A stretch of DNA of 64,000 bases from Rhodocytophaga rosea. Its GTDB lineage: Bacteria > Bacteroidota > Bacteroidia > Cytophagales > 172606-1. The notes below the pieces were generated by a model. That model did not search any database and had not been told where the DNA came from. It saw nothing but the letters and a program-made list of their open reading frames with translations. The translations under genes and the position numbers were made by a program. The stretch spans positions 8,098,501 through 8,162,500 of the forward strand of contig NZ_CP048222.1 of NCBI RefSeq assembly GCF_010119975.1. The letters are read 5' to 3'. This document shows positions 10,101-18,815 of this stretch, piece by piece; position 1 is the stretch's first letter, and every line of letters begins with the position of its first letter.

Positions 10101-11660
10101 CACCAGTTGGGAAGGATTGGTTGCATTTCCCCGTAAGGAAACATAGAGCTGGTCGCCGGAAAACTCCAGGCCATAGGCAGTAGGAGGGGCCGTACCCAGA
10201 TTCAGAGTTAGTGGATTGGATACTTCTCCGGTTGTGGTGTCAAAATCAAACACTTCGACCACATTCTGTGCCCCATTGGCGCCAGGTATCACCACAGCGA
10301 GTTTAGAGCCATCGGAGGAAATTTTCATATATCCTTCGCCTTTTACCGTTTCCGGACCATGAGAAGTTCCTACATCATAGGTTTCCGGAGTACCCACGCC
10401 TTGAGGGGTTAGCGGATATACACGGAAAGTATTACTGGCAAAATCATGGGTAATAATCCAGGTAGTAGCTGGTGCATTGGGATCGCTTGGATTTCCCTGA
10501 ACAGAGATCACCCGTTCTGTACTGGAACCGGAAAGCGGAATATTTTTCTGTATCACCTGTCCAAGCCCATCTTTCAGGCGCATATCCACTACACTATAGG
10601 ATAACTGCGAGCCGGTGGCTGTAGTTGTAATTTCACTGGTGGTAAACACATAATACACCGACTGGCAATCATTACAACCGGGCTGAGGCACAATGGTTAC
10701 TGTTTGCGTAGAGGACGTACTTCCATTTAATCCGTTTCCACCATCCAGTTCACGGGGAGTAGTAACGGCCACAGGTGGATTTTTACTCACATCCTGCATT
10801 GCAGTTCCGGTAGAGTCAAAAACTGTGATGCCATCCGTATAAAATAATAATTGTCCTTTGCTGTTAAGGACAGAAGAACTTCCTTCCGGTGCATTTATAT
10901 TCCGAAAAGTAAGGCCAGAAACGGCGGTTGGTTGACCTCCCGGAAAGCGGATACCTGCATTCGTACCAAAATACCATCTGGCTTGGTCTGTTTGTGGAGT
11001 TGGCTGGGAAGGATCAGGTTTATATAAGCGTACATTAAGTTTATTAATTCTGGTACAATTAGTGGACGGATCAGTGATTTCGAGAGAATAACAGCCTTCT
11101 TCTGTAATGGAAATGCTTGAATTTGTTTTTGTTGCATCTGTTACCCCAGGGCCAGACCACAAATAGATTGCGTTGGCGGGTGCGCTGCCACTTCTAAATA
11201 CAGGTGATAAAGTCTGAGGCACATCCTCTTTACAAAATTCCTCTTCCTGGGGACCCAGGTTTTCATCCATAGGGCCGATGGTAAATTCGCCAAACCCCAA
11301 TACTGGTACCGGATTACTGGAGCAGGGCGCCTGATTCACTCCATTCACCGATACAATTACCTGAACCGTGTAATTCCCCGGCTGCGTATAGGAGTAAGAA
11401 GCCGTAGGCACCGTAGTGGTATCTGCATCGGTAGTCACATTCGGATCGCCAAAATCCCAGAAATAGGTAACTCCTGGTCCTGGAGCAGTTGCTCCGGTAT
11501 AAAGAAACTGAGTGGGTGCTGTATTACAGGCATCTCCGGCACAGATCGGCGTATTCGGAAATGAGACACATTGTGCCTTTGCCTGGTACCCAGATAAGGT
11601 AATTATAAACAGTAAAATGAGAAAAAAACAAGCAGGTACTGTATTTGTCAGACGAAGCAT
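7158..11660 (-). CDS. Giant PKD-repeat surface protein with T9SS type B sorting domain
   Basis: Secreted protein of 1,500 residues. It has a signal peptide (about residues 1-29, ending YQAKAQ). A PKD domain follows at about 45-125 (TYFWDFGDP, TQPGNYTVQVIV). A long beta-propeller-like part at about 225-600 starts ARWYFGTNAGIRFPGG. A second PKD domain lies near 640-700, then many Ig/PKD-like modules each with a paired cysteine and an ATYxW strand. The last 90 residues are a gliding-motility-associated C-terminal domain (VFVPDAFSPNGDSQDLNN, MQVFNRWGEIVF, FWDGNYLGKPAPVGSYAWKI), which directs export and surface attachment by the type IX secretion system. It probably serves adhesion or cell-surface display. 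It is unlinked to T9SS machinery here. Confidence 0.92.
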   Translation of the reverse strand: MLRLTNTVPACFFLILLFIITLSGYQAKAQCVSFPNTPICAGDACNTAPTQFLYTGATAPGPGVTYFWDFGDPNVTTDADTTTVPTASYSYTQPGNYTVQVIVSVNGVNQAPCSSNPVPVLGFGEFTIGPMDENLGPQEEEFCKEDVPQTLSPVFRSGSAPANAIYLWSGPGVTDATKTNSSISITEEGCYSLEITDPSTNCTRINKLNVRLYKPDPSQPTPQTDQARWYFGTNAGIRFPGGQPTAVSGLTFRNINAPEGSSSVLNSKGQLLFYTDGITVFDSTGTAMQDVSKNPPVAVTTPRELDGGNGLNGSTSSTQTVTIVPQPGCNDCQSVYYVFTTSEITTTATGSQLSYSVVDMRLKDGLGQVIQKNIPLSGSSTERVISVQGNPSDPNAPATTWIITHDFASNTFRVYPLTPQGVGTPETYDVGTSHGPETVKGEGYMKISSDGSKLAVVIPGANGAQNVVEVFDFDTTTGEVSNPLTLNLGTAPPTAYGLEFSGDQLYVSLRGNATNPSQLVRYNVSLGDSLLIALSKDTLATSNQEFGGLQAGPDQKIYMAIKGRSSLGVVNNPNATDLTAVDFEENGFAITGGTSGLGLPNNSPSTSQSYGQSFGFDGPQCAELGEQVQYQFQAQPDRAGGDPTKSTYLWSIDGTQYTTVDPTHSFPGPGTYTVELTIFNDCIPEGEVIPAQTITILQSPPAVNLGPNKLVCTGTAVTLDAYTNATGPAGATYFWTQPNGVSVRGGETFVVPAGLSGAYRVTVLVGQCVEIGTVNVNFSGPPANFLGNDTTLCQPGSTLLLNAGSPGSTYRWNTGATTQTITVSPNVTTTYSVTVTDPLLPTCSVPDQITITISQPTQVTFTKVDAADCAGSNGSINLTVPATGGPFTFAWTKEGVAYATTEDITGTPGVYNVVVTNAAGCTTSLSIPINSTSSTLQATASSDNISCSEATGTLTVTQTGGPAIASYVWTRNGQPIAANTAQITEIPGVYAVEITDITGCKFSIPNLEIRQEAKPTVTASFTQTGCQNGTVTAVSSGVAGATFQWFRNNVQLTETTPSINITSNGAYKVRVSNPADATCSTESTVNVIFPTPPAQINLATPAAVCAGTPVILNATTAGYTTYIWTLPNNTTVSGAQITATIAGRYTVRGRNALGCVSEDFVDVVINPTPAAPAASNPAPVCSSPTGGIPQLTATGQNIRWYSNATLATQVGSNSPFLPTITGNGSLPGTFTFFVTQTVNGCQSPARQVTLTINRSPLVNLGSDRTICIDDSVLLDATNSGATYRWSTTETTPTIRPTRTGTYSVTVTIGNCVVTDEVVLTVLPSIRTNVPNREVALCTDAIPVRPVTLDAGPGEGFTYFWPQLNSRERTAIASQPGVYEVIISDASNCSKTEQITVVNKCEPQVFVPDAFSPNGDSQDLNNTFKVFGGFVSDFEMQVFNRWGEIVFSTKAASLDQAEFWDGNYLGKPAPVGSYAWKISYKSVDFPDRDAVVKRGGVMLIR

Positions 11661-12182
11661 TGGATAATGATTTGCACTAAAATAATGAAAAACCGGAAAG
11701 TTTATGAATGAAATTAGGGTTTCAGGTCGGTGTTTATTGTTTGGGTGGTCAAATTAAAACATTTCTTCCAGATTCAGGTAATGCCCGTCAACTCTGTTTT
11801 CTTATAACGTAGAGATAAAGTGCAATTATTTGAGGATAGTAGTAATTATTTTATTCAGCCAAGGCTTTTGCAAATAAGGTTTTGCTAAGTAACAAATATA
11901 ATTCATATACAGGGTGTAGAATGGTATAAATCAGCACTTTGAATGGAATAAATGCAACCCAAATCAGTTCTCAAAATGACAGGGGTTACTACCAGATAAA
12001 ATGGAAGGGTTTAATAGATGAATTGATTACTAAAGATGATGTTCATGTCTATTTTTGGTGAAAATATATAGTAGACAAAAAAGATCATCAGGTGAATGAT
12101 TTTATAAAAAATAAATAATCATTTTTTTGAATTGATATCGGCTGGAGGATTTATAGCAAGAGTATCTATATAACCTTCACTT
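11661..12182. other. 520-base intergenic stretch without a recognised gene
   Basis: AT-rich DNA between two minus-strand genes. It must contain the promoter of the T9SS protein. Short open frames are present but none has coding character; no RNA gene, hairpin or repeat was found. Confidence 0.5.
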
Positions 12183-12971
12183 TTACAAAGCGTCGAAATA
12201 ATCGGAGAAGTTGCCGGAGGGCTCATGAGCAGGAGAGAGGTTTTTATGAATGCTGATGGGTGTTTGTTTTCGTACCCGCACTATAATCATTCCTATTCCC
12301 ATGAGCAGGATCACTTCTCCTGCTAAAAAGAGCATCCAGTTAAAGGAGCCAGGGATATATTCCAGGGCTTCTGTAAATAAACTCTGGGAGGAAGAAAGAT
12401 TCCAGAGACTGGATAAGCCACCCTGCTGGGAAACAAAGAGTAAATAATCCCAAACAAAACTCAGGATACAAACCAGGCTGCCTAATGTAAATACCATCCA
12501 TTCCTTCTTATTGATCCGGATGCTATACCCCTGAGCATAGCCAAACATTATAAATAAGGCCAGTCCAATCATGGTAAGAGAAAGCAGGCAAGGCGCCACT
12601 ACCGGACCTACCCAGGGAACCGGAATGAGGAACAAAATATCCCAGGTGAGTAAAGATGCCGGCCAGTTAAGTAGTAGTTTCAGGAACACATAGTAAAAAA
12701 TATCCCAGATGGCAAAGGCGTAGATAAAAGCAGCAAAACGTTGAGCGGTGTTTTTGAAAGTAAGAACAGCTATTCCTGCGAGCATAACCATGGTGGCTGC
12801 TTCCCTTAAAAACTCAGTTACGGCAATACCTGGTTTGATTGGTGCAAGGGGAAAGTTAAACCCGTCCGGATAATATAATTCCCGCAAATAAACGACTACG
12901 GCTGTTTCGAGAAATCCCATGGCAATGCTGAATATGGTTAGCCATACAAGGATAGAATTAATCTTGTTCAT
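12183..12971 (-). CDS. Polytopic membrane protein of unknown function
   Basis: A 262-residue inner-membrane protein with about seven hydrophobic segments (for example ILVWLTIFSIAMGFLETAVVVY, FAAFIYAFAIWDIFYYVFLKLLL and WMLFLAGEVILLMGIGMIIVRV) and a short polar C-terminus. No family is recognised. Its start codon lies 31 bases past a TACTTTG-N5-CAAAGTA palindrome, and the winged-helix regulator gene lies just upstream on the same strand. It is therefore probably controlled by that regulator together with the membrane gene at 13332-13967. Confidence 0.7.
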   Translation of the reverse strand: MNKINSILVWLTIFSIAMGFLETAVVVYLRELYYPDGFNFPLAPIKPGIAVTEFLREAATMVMLAGIAVLTFKNTAQRFAAFIYAFAIWDIFYYVFLKLLLNWPASLLTWDILFLIPVPWVGPVVAPCLLSLTMIGLALFIMFGYAQGYSIRINKKEWMVFTLGSLVCILSFVWDYLLFVSQQGGLSSLWNLSSSQSLFTEALEYIPGSFNWMLFLAGEVILLMGIGMIIVRVRKQTPISIHKNLSPAHEPSGNFSDYFDAL

Positions 12972-13002
12972 AATAAATGTTATGTTAAGTAAAAATTAAA
13001 AG

Positions 13003-13021
13003 TACTTTGAATTACAAAGTA
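13003..13021. promoter_or_regulatory. Operator palindrome TACTTTG-N5-CAAAGTA (copy 1)
   Basis: Perfect 7-bp inverted repeat with a 5-base AATTA spacer, upstream of the membrane gene starting at 12971. The same arms and spacing recur at 13976-13994 before the first gene of the cassette. The likely ligand is the winged-helix protein encoded between the two sites. Confidence 0.65.
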
Positions 13022-13035
13022 AAAGAATAAAAAAA

Positions 13036-13335
13036 TTAACGGTTTCCTTTGATCAGATTTTCCAGGGCTTGTAAATGCGATTCAAAAGCTTTTTTGCCCT
13101 GATCGGTGGCCCTATAAGTTGTATTAGGTTTGCGTCCGATAAATTGTTTCCATACGGCAATATATTCAAGTTCTTCCAGGGCTTTCAGGTGAGAGGCCAG
13201 GTTGCCATCTGTCAGGTCTAATAATTCTTTCAGGCTATTAAAATCAATCTGCTCATTCACCATCAATACCGACATAATCCCCAATCGGGCCTTGCTTTCA
13301 AACGCCTTATTTATATTAACCAGTAAATCTTTCAT
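13036..13335 (-). CDS. Winged-helix transcriptional regulator
   Basis: A 99-residue DNA-binding protein with a single winged helix (ArsR/PadR-like; HTH_34 type). It shows LLVNINKAFESKARLGIMSVLMVNE, the recognition region LLDLTDGNLASHLKALEELEYI and the wing FIGRKPNTTYRATDQGKKAFESH. Such regulators act as homodimers on palindromes. Its ATG overlaps the stop of the upstream membrane gene by 4 bases (ATGA), so the two are co-translated. Two identical-arm palindromes flank the cassette, which suggests autoregulation. No metal or thiol sensor motif is visible, so the signal may come through the membrane partner. Confidence 0.85.
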   Translation of the reverse strand: MKDLLVNINKAFESKARLGIMSVLMVNEQIDFNSLKELLDLTDGNLASHLKALEELEYIAVWKQFIGRKPNTTYRATDQGKKAFESHLQALENLIKGNR

Positions 13336-13967
13336 CGTTCATATTTATAATACATTAAAGTGCCATACACAATGTGCAGTACACCAAAACCAATGGCCCA
13401 AAGTAATAAACCATATCCGGTAAAAAAAGAGCCGATCAAACCTAATACAATTTCACAAATTCCTAAATAGTGAACATCATGCAGGGTATATTTACTTCCA
13501 TTAATTAAGGCTAGTCCGTAAAATAACAGGGTAGTTGGAGCAATCAGACCAAAGCCCTGGTGATAGATTAGGGCAAGGCAAAATATTCCGCCAGTTGCCA
13601 GCGGAATAGCAACACTCATCAGCAAACGCCTGGAAGTAGGTGTCCAGATAGGTAAACCCTGTTTTTTAGCTTTCCGGGTGCTCAGGTATAAACAGGTAGC
13701 CAGGGCAAGTGTGAGTACAGCCAGGGCATTGGCAATAAAGAAAATACCTGTACTTCGGATGACCTGTTGGTTGTTATTCAAATAATCGTAATAAGCCGGC
13801 TGGAAAAAATCGAGTTTCAGATAAAAAAAGGCGAGTGCCGCACCGATCAGTGCATACACCCCTGCAAATACTCCCGAAAGTCCGCTCAGTGAAATAAACC
13901 GGGATGATTTTTCCATCATATTCCGGATTTCGTAGAGGGTATCTAAATGTTGGTCTTCCTGATTCAT
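13332..13967 (-). CDS. Membrane protein co-transcribed with winged-helix regulator
   Basis: A 211-residue protein from the ATG at 13967 (MNQEDQHLDTLYEIRNMM); the upstream in-frame extension would run through the operator and is rejected. After a cytoplasmic N-terminus of about 30 residues it has about six hydrophobic segments, among them FAGVYALIGAALAFFYL, ALAVLTLALATCLYL and VAIPLATGGIFCLALIY. The family is unknown, although this pairing of a membrane protein with a small winged-helix regulator is common in Bacteroidota. It overlaps the regulator start by 4 bases, and an operator lies 8 bases upstream of its start codon. Confidence 0.75.
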   Translation of the reverse strand: MNQEDQHLDTLYEIRNMMEKSSRFISLSGLSGVFAGVYALIGAALAFFYLKLDFFQPAYYDYLNNNQQVIRSTGIFFIANALAVLTLALATCLYLSTRKAKKQGLPIWTPTSRRLLMSVAIPLATGGIFCLALIYHQGFGLIAPTTLLFYGLALINGSKYTLHDVHYLGICEIVLGLIGSFFTGYGLLLWAIGFGVLHIVYGTLMYYKYER

Positions 13968-13975
13968 AAATAAAG

Positions 13976-13994
13976 TACTTTGTGTTCCAAAGTA
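13976..13994. promoter_or_regulatory. Operator palindrome TACTTTG-N5-CAAAGTA (copy 2)
   Basis: Same perfect 7-bp arms and 5-base spacing as 13003-13021, here with spacer TGTTC. It ends 8 bases before the ATG at 13967, so it overlaps the promoter -7 region and leader. A bound repressor would block the whole cassette. Confidence 0.7.
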
Positions 13995-14018
13995 AGCAAC
14001 TTTCCTTTTAATTTCCAA

Positions 14019-14564
14019 TTCTTGCTTATAAGATATTTATTACTCCTACATCGACTGGCGAATTCATGGTCTTTTATATGAAGCAGAATAGATAACACAT
14101 GTACAGAATTTGATTAGAACTTTGGATAATGCAAAAGTTCATTACCTGAAGCAGACTCAAACAATAGTTAGATTTAAAGGATGTGCCTGTTGGGTAAGTA
14201 ATACGCAGCTACCATGAAAGAAAGTAGGAGAGAGGATAAGGCTTTGTATAAACTATATCCCGAAGCACTTACTAAAACTAAAAACCAGCCAGAATAGATT
14301 AAATATATTCTGGCTGAGTCGCATCGCCTAATTAAAGGTACTTACTTTCAGTTAAAGAAGTTTATAGATCATCCGGTCAAAGAAAGTATAGGTAAAATCA
14401 ATGCATATGCTTCTAATTAAAATAAATCAAAATATTAGATATATATACAATACTTTAAATAGAAGCATATCCTGAGCAAATACATATGTGATTGTTTAAG
14501 CTTATTAAAATCTCTAATACAATTGTATACATTATGTAAATAGCAGCAATGAAATATGTTTCAA
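14019..14564. other. Intergenic stretch with one hairpin
   Basis: About 550 AT-rich bases without a convincing gene. An 11-bp inverted repeat (CAGCCAGAATA at 14286-14296 with 14306-14316) overlaps the end of a 27-codon open frame (14214-14297, MKESRREDKALYKLYPEA). This could be a gene remnant with its terminator, but the evidence is weak. Confidence 0.35.
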
Positions 14565-14605
14565 ACAATAATATACTTTTGTATTTTACAAAAGTATATT
14601 ATTGT
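14565..14605. repeat. Perfect 19-bp inverted repeat, 3-base loop
   Basis: Two 19-base arms (14565-14583 and 14587-14605) separated by TTT make a very stable AT-rich hairpin, 36 bases past the stop of the S24-like gene. It may be that gene's terminator. On the minus strand no T-run follows, so a protein-binding or transcript-protecting role is also possible. Confidence 0.7.
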
Positions 14606-14641
14606 AATTGTAAAATGTAATTAACAATTGTAAGTTTTACT

Positions 14642-14968
14642 TCATATAACTGCTTGTTTTAATATTTCATCTATACTATACATACTGTGAATATCATCTG
14701 CCATTATAGTTTGTGGCTCATGAGATGGATTATCGCTGTGTAGTTTCAATAATCCTTTATTTAATAGTTCATTTTCTTTAATCCGGCGGATCAATACTAA
14801 TCCACTATCGAGAATGATCGCATATACGCCATTACACTGGCTTGTCCAAGAATAAGTTTCTATGTACTGGCCTGCCAGCATACTACCTGGCATTAACTGA
14901 GGCATCATGGCAGTATCGTTGGTTATAAAAATGACTTGCTCATCAGAATAAATTAAATTCGCTTTCAT
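14642..14968 (-). CDS. S24/LexA-like fold protein, apparently without catalytic residues
   Basis: A 108-residue protein resembling the C-terminal peptidase half of LexA/phage repressors: the IFITNDTAMMPQLMPGSMLAGQYI segment, then NGVYAIILDSGLVLIRRIKENEL. In active S24 proteins a DSM serine and a lysine after the VYVV strand form the dyad. Here the serine position reads TAMMP, and the lysine position is arginine (LIRRI). The protein has no HTH half. It may be a stand-alone sensory or dimerisation module. Upstream, 15-15.6 kb has no clear partner gene. Confidence 0.6.
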   Translation of the reverse strand: MKANLIYSDEQVIFITNDTAMMPQLMPGSMLAGQYIETYSWTSQCNGVYAIILDSGLVLIRRIKENELLNKGLLKLHSDNPSHEPQTIMADDIHSMYSIDEILKQAVI

Positions 14969-15608
14969 TGACTGATATAATTATTTAAAGAGTTGGTTGA
15001 CTATTTGTTAGAATAGGTTAGACTATTTCAAAACCGGTAAACCAAGTTATTTTTTTTAGATGAAAGGATAATTCTGGTAACTGCTTAAACTGAAAACTGA
15101 GCGTAAGTTCTTAGCACATCAATGCAGGATAGTAAATTTTTTATGAAGCGTGAAACGCATTTTGATGGGCTTTCCTACATTTCTGTAAGGTGCAATAAAC
15201 AAGTGTCATTGATGCACAGAGGGTGTTTTTCTACACTTTTAAGGTATTTACCATGGCTCGATTATTTGAATACCCATTTGGAAAGCCCATGTTATTGTTA
15301 CTTAATGAGAATTTGAACATTTTCTTACCTGCCCATCAGATTACAGAATTTGCTAAAATTGCAGGCCAAAAAAATAGGAATAAATTTGCAGGAAAGCACT
15401 GGAATCTATTGTATTTAAACAGTAAGGTATAATATTTACATTCTGTAAAGAACTACCTGCTGATTTGGATAGAACCAAGCTTTTTTTAACAAAAGAGTGT
15501 TTTTATAAAAAATATACCGACAGCAGAATCTTATCAACATAGCTTTCGTTTTGTAAGTAGATTGTACTTTTTTGATTTAGATTGTATCCATTAAAATATA
15601 TATAAGGT
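14969..15608. other. 640-base intergenic stretch
   Basis: Contains the divergent control region of the S24-like gene and the NADH dehydrogenase. One open frame (15253-15432, 59 codons, MARLFEYPFGKPMLLLLNEN) has plausible composition but no recognised family and no clear ribosome site. It is left as possible only. Confidence 0.35.
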
Positions 15609-16976
15609 ATGAGTGAAACAGATGAATTCTCCATTAGAATACCCGAGACAAATAAACCAAGAATTGTGTTAATTGGCGGTGGATTTGGAGGACTGGAATT
15701 TGCCAAGTTACTTTCAGATGAAAATGTGCAGCTAGTCATGTTTGACCGGCACAATTATCACACATTTCAACCTTTGCTTTACCAGGTGGCAACCGCCGGT
15801 CTGGAACCCGATTCAATCGCCAGCCCTTTGCGCAAGCTATTTGACAAAAAAAAGAACTTTTATTTCCGGATGGCGCTGGTCAATGAAATTATTCCGGAGC
15901 AAAATACCATTCTGACTTCCATTGGCAAACTCAGGTATGATATCCTGGTGATCAGTGTCGGGACCAAAACCAATTATTTCGGAAACCAGGAACTTATCAA
16001 AAAATGCTTTCCTCTGAAGCAGATTCCACAGGCTTTGGACCTGAGAAGTAACATCCTGCAAAATTTTGAAAAAGCTGTGCTGGTCAATAATCCCGACGAC
16101 CTGAATGCCCTGATGAATTATACAGTCGTAGGAGGGGGGCCCACCGGGGTAGAACTGGCAGGTGCACTGGCTGAGTTAAAAAAGCATATTTTGCCAAGGG
16201 ATTATCCTGAACTGGATTTTAAGCAGATGAATATCTATTTGCTGGAGGGCTCACCCAGAATTCTGGCGGCTATGTCAGAGAAGTCATCCAAAGAAGCAAA
16301 AAAATACCTGGAAGACCTAGGGGTAATTGTGCGGGTGAATACGGTGGTGGAATCTTTTGATGGCCGTACCGTTTTCTTAAAGGATAAATCAACTATTACT
16401 TCTAATACTTTGGTTTGGGCAGCCGGCGTAACTGGAAATATGATTCCCGGTCTGGCTCCTGAAAGCATTGTAGGCAGAGCGAGCCGCCTCAAAGTGGATG
16501 AGTATAACCGGGTAGCCGGGTATAAAAATATTTATGCTATTGGTGATATTGCGGCTATGATCACACCGGAACTGCCTTTGGGCCATCCTATGGTCGCCCC
16601 AGTAGCTATGCAGCAGGGCAGACATTTAGCCAAAAATTTTAACCGGATATTCAATAAAAAAGAATCTCCCAAGCCATTTAAGTATTTCGACAAAGGTTCA
16701 ATGGCAACCATTGGCCGCAACCGGGCAGTAGTTGATATGCCGAAAGGCTTACACTTTAATGGCTTATTAGCCTGGTTTGTGTGGATGTTTGTTCACCTGA
16801 TGTATCTGATCGGATTCAGAAGTAAAATGGTTGTACTGCTCAACTGGATGTATGGCTATTTCACTTTCGATAAAAACACCAGGCTGATTATCCGTCCGTT
16901 TGTGAAGCCAAATAACCCGGTGATTAAAAATCCTGAAAAAGCGAGAGCTGTTTCGGGGTATGATACCGCAGTATAA
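15609..16976 (+). CDS. ndh: Type II NADH:quinone oxidoreductase
   Basis: Single-subunit FAD enzyme of 455 residues that passes electrons from NADH to the quinone pool at the inner membrane without pumping protons. The N-terminal FAD site is IVLIGGGFGGLEFAK (about residues 20-34). The NAD-binding Rossmann motif is TVVGGGPTGVELAGALAEL (about 172-190), and the FAD-closing motif is NIYAIGDIAAM (about 309-319). The family quinone-site block PLLYQVATAGLEPDSIASPLR is present. Its C-terminal helices (FNGLLAWFVWMFVHLMYLIGF) would anchor it in the membrane. It is monocistronic and shares a bidirectional terminator with citrate synthase. Confidence 0.92.
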   Translation: MSETDEFSIRIPETNKPRIVLIGGGFGGLEFAKLLSDENVQLVMFDRHNYHTFQPLLYQVATAGLEPDSIASPLRKLFDKKKNFYFRMALVNEIIPEQNTILTSIGKLRYDILVISVGTKTNYFGNQELIKKCFPLKQIPQALDLRSNILQNFEKAVLVNNPDDLNALMNYTVVGGGPTGVELAGALAELKKHILPRDYPELDFKQMNIYLLEGSPRILAAMSEKSSKEAKKYLEDLGVIVRVNTVVESFDGRTVFLKDKSTITSNTLVWAAGVTGNMIPGLAPESIVGRASRLKVDEYNRVAGYKNIYAIGDIAAMITPELPLGHPMVAPVAMQQGRHLAKNFNRIFNKKESPKPFKYFDKGSMATIGRNRAVVDMPKGLHFNGLLAWFVWMFVHLMYLIGFRSKMVVLLNWMYGYFTFDKNTRLIIRPFVKPNNPVIKNPEKARAVSGYDTAV

Positions 16977-17007
16977 TACAAATGTTAACTGAAGTAAATC
17001 ATGAATA

Positions 17008-17037
17008 AAAAAGGCCATATCTAGATATGGCCTTTTT
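17008..17037. terminator. Bidirectional terminator
   Basis: A perfect 30-base palindrome: 13-bp stem AAAAAGGCCATAT with a CTAG loop, with A and T tracts on both sides. It lies between the convergent ndh and citrate synthase genes and suits termination in both directions. Confidence 0.9.
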
Positions 17038-17062
17038 GTTTAAGTTAACGCATTTATATCAT

Positions 17063-18349
17063 TTATTTTCTTTCTTTGATACCCAGGTAATTCCGTTCCG
17101 TATAACCAGTATAGATTTGTCTGGGACGGCCAATTGGTTCTTTGGATTCTCGCATTTCTTTCCACTGGGCAATCCATCCGGGTAATCTTCCCAGGGCAAA
17201 CATCACCGTAAACATATTGGTAGGGATGCCTAATGCCCGGTAAATGATGCCAGAATAAAAGTCTACATTGGGATACAGTTTGCGTTCAATGAAGTATTCG
17301 TCGTGAAGGGCGGCTTCTTCCAGCTGCTGGGCAATATCCAGAACCGGGTCTTTAATACCAAGCTGGGTAAGTACCTGATCTGCGGCCTTTTTAATGATCT
17401 TTGCTCTTGGGTCGAAATTCTTATACACCCGATGACCAAAACCCATCAAGCGGAAACCACTGGCTTTGTTTTTAGCCATTTCAATGTATTTATTCGTATT
17501 CCCACCATCAGCTTTAATGGATTCCAGCATTTCAATTACTTCCTGATTAGCCCCTCCATGTAAAGGACCCCAGAGTGCATTAATACCTGCAGACACGGAA
17601 GAATATAAACTAGCCCTGGATGACCCCACCAGGCGGACAGTAGAAGTGGAACAATTCTGCTCATGGTCTGCATGCAGGATCAGTAATTTGTTCATGGCAT
17701 CAGCAATCACCGGATTTACTTCATATTCTTCCACAGGCAAGGCAAACATCATATAGAGGAAGTTAGAACAATAATCCAGGCGGTTCTTGGGATAATTTAC
17801 CGGATGCCCCATATGGTTTTTGTAAGACCAGGCAGCAATAGTGGGCATTTTGGCTAGTATCCGGATAATAGATAAATGTTCCTGTTCCGGATTCATATCG
17901 CCCACAGATTCCGGATAGAAGGCAGTAAGCGAACAAACCAGGGCAGATAAAATACCCATAGGATGGGCATTGATAGGAAATCCATCAAAGATTTTCTTCA
18001 TATCCTCATTCACCAGCGTATGAATGCGGATTTCCTGCAAAAATTTATCAAGCTCAGGCTGAGAAGGAAGTTCACCATATATCAGCAGATAGGCAACTTC
18101 CAGAAAAGTAGATTTTTCTGCAAGCTGCTCAATGGGATAACCTCTGTAGCGGAGAATGCCATTTTCTCCATCCAGAAAAGTGATGGCGCTTTTAGTAGAA
18201 CCGGTATTTTTAAATCCCCGGTCTAAGGTAATAAAACCACTCTGGTCTCTCAGGTCGCCAATATCAATAGCCTTTTCATGTTCGCTACCTTCCAGAACGG
18301 GTAATTTGTATGCATTGCCATTTAGGTGTATTTCTGCAAAATCTGCCAT
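17063..18349 (-). CDS. gltA: Citrate synthase
   Basis: Condenses acetyl-CoA and oxaloacetate to citrate, the entry step of the TCA cycle; cytoplasmic; 428 residues. The ATG at 18349 (MADFAEIHLNGNAYKLPVLE) is the normal family start; the in-frame extension upstream is leader. Catalytic blocks are GPLHGGANQEVIEML, MGFGHRVYKNFDPRA and the aspartate in PNVDFYSG. Length and the extended N-terminal beta domain match the type II (hexameric) bacterial enzymes. A good Bacteroidota promoter lies 116 bases upstream. Confidence 0.97.
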   Translation of the reverse strand: MADFAEIHLNGNAYKLPVLEGSEHEKAIDIGDLRDQSGFITLDRGFKNTGSTKSAITFLDGENGILRYRGYPIEQLAEKSTFLEVAYLLIYGELPSQPELDKFLQEIRIHTLVNEDMKKIFDGFPINAHPMGILSALVCSLTAFYPESVGDMNPEQEHLSIIRILAKMPTIAAWSYKNHMGHPVNYPKNRLDYCSNFLYMMFALPVEEYEVNPVIADAMNKLLILHADHEQNCSTSTVRLVGSSRASLYSSVSAGINALWGPLHGGANQEVIEMLESIKADGGNTNKYIEMAKNKASGFRLMGFGHRVYKNFDPRAKIIKKAADQVLTQLGIKDPVLDIAQQLEEAALHDEYFIERKLYPNVDFYSGIIYRALGIPTNMFTVMFALGRLPGWIAQWKEMRESKEPIGRPRQIYTGYTERNYLGIKERK

Positions 18350-18464
18350 AATTGGGTTGTATAGGTTAATAGTATGTACTGAAAGCCTGGATTGCCTCAC
18401 AACATAAAGACAGGTTCCTGCCGTGTTGTTTGGACAAGCCAAATTAGGAAAAAAATATCAGATG

Positions 18465-18495
18465 CAAAGATATTTACTATAGACTTGTTGTCAAA
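18465..18495 (-). promoter_or_regulatory. Promoter of citrate synthase
   Basis: On the minus strand, TTTG (18495-18492), a 19-base spacer and TATCTTTG (18472-18465) match the Bacteroidota primary sigma consensus TTTG...TAnnTTTG. This predicts a leader of about 110 bases before the ATG at 18349. The remaining 320 bases up to the Dabb gene hold nothing recognisable. Confidence 0.7.
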
Positions 18496-18815
18496 TTCCT
18501 GTATATTTTGTGTAAATAATAGGATTCTGATTCTATTACTAAAGTAGTAGAAAGGTATTATTATAAAAATCAATCGTTTATCTGAAATACTTAAACAAAA
18601 TAAATCCGGAGATTTTTTAATGTTTATCTAGCCTAATAGTTTCTAAATATACATTGCTGTGCAGCTTAACATCTCCTGGTGAAAGTGTTTGATATTTTTG
18701 TACATCAAATGCTAGGGCTAATGATTGCAGCTACACTAATAAAAACAACAATTCGCTTCCTGATAAAAAATATGCATTACTTTGCTTATCACTTCTACAA
18801 CCCATAAAATCAACT

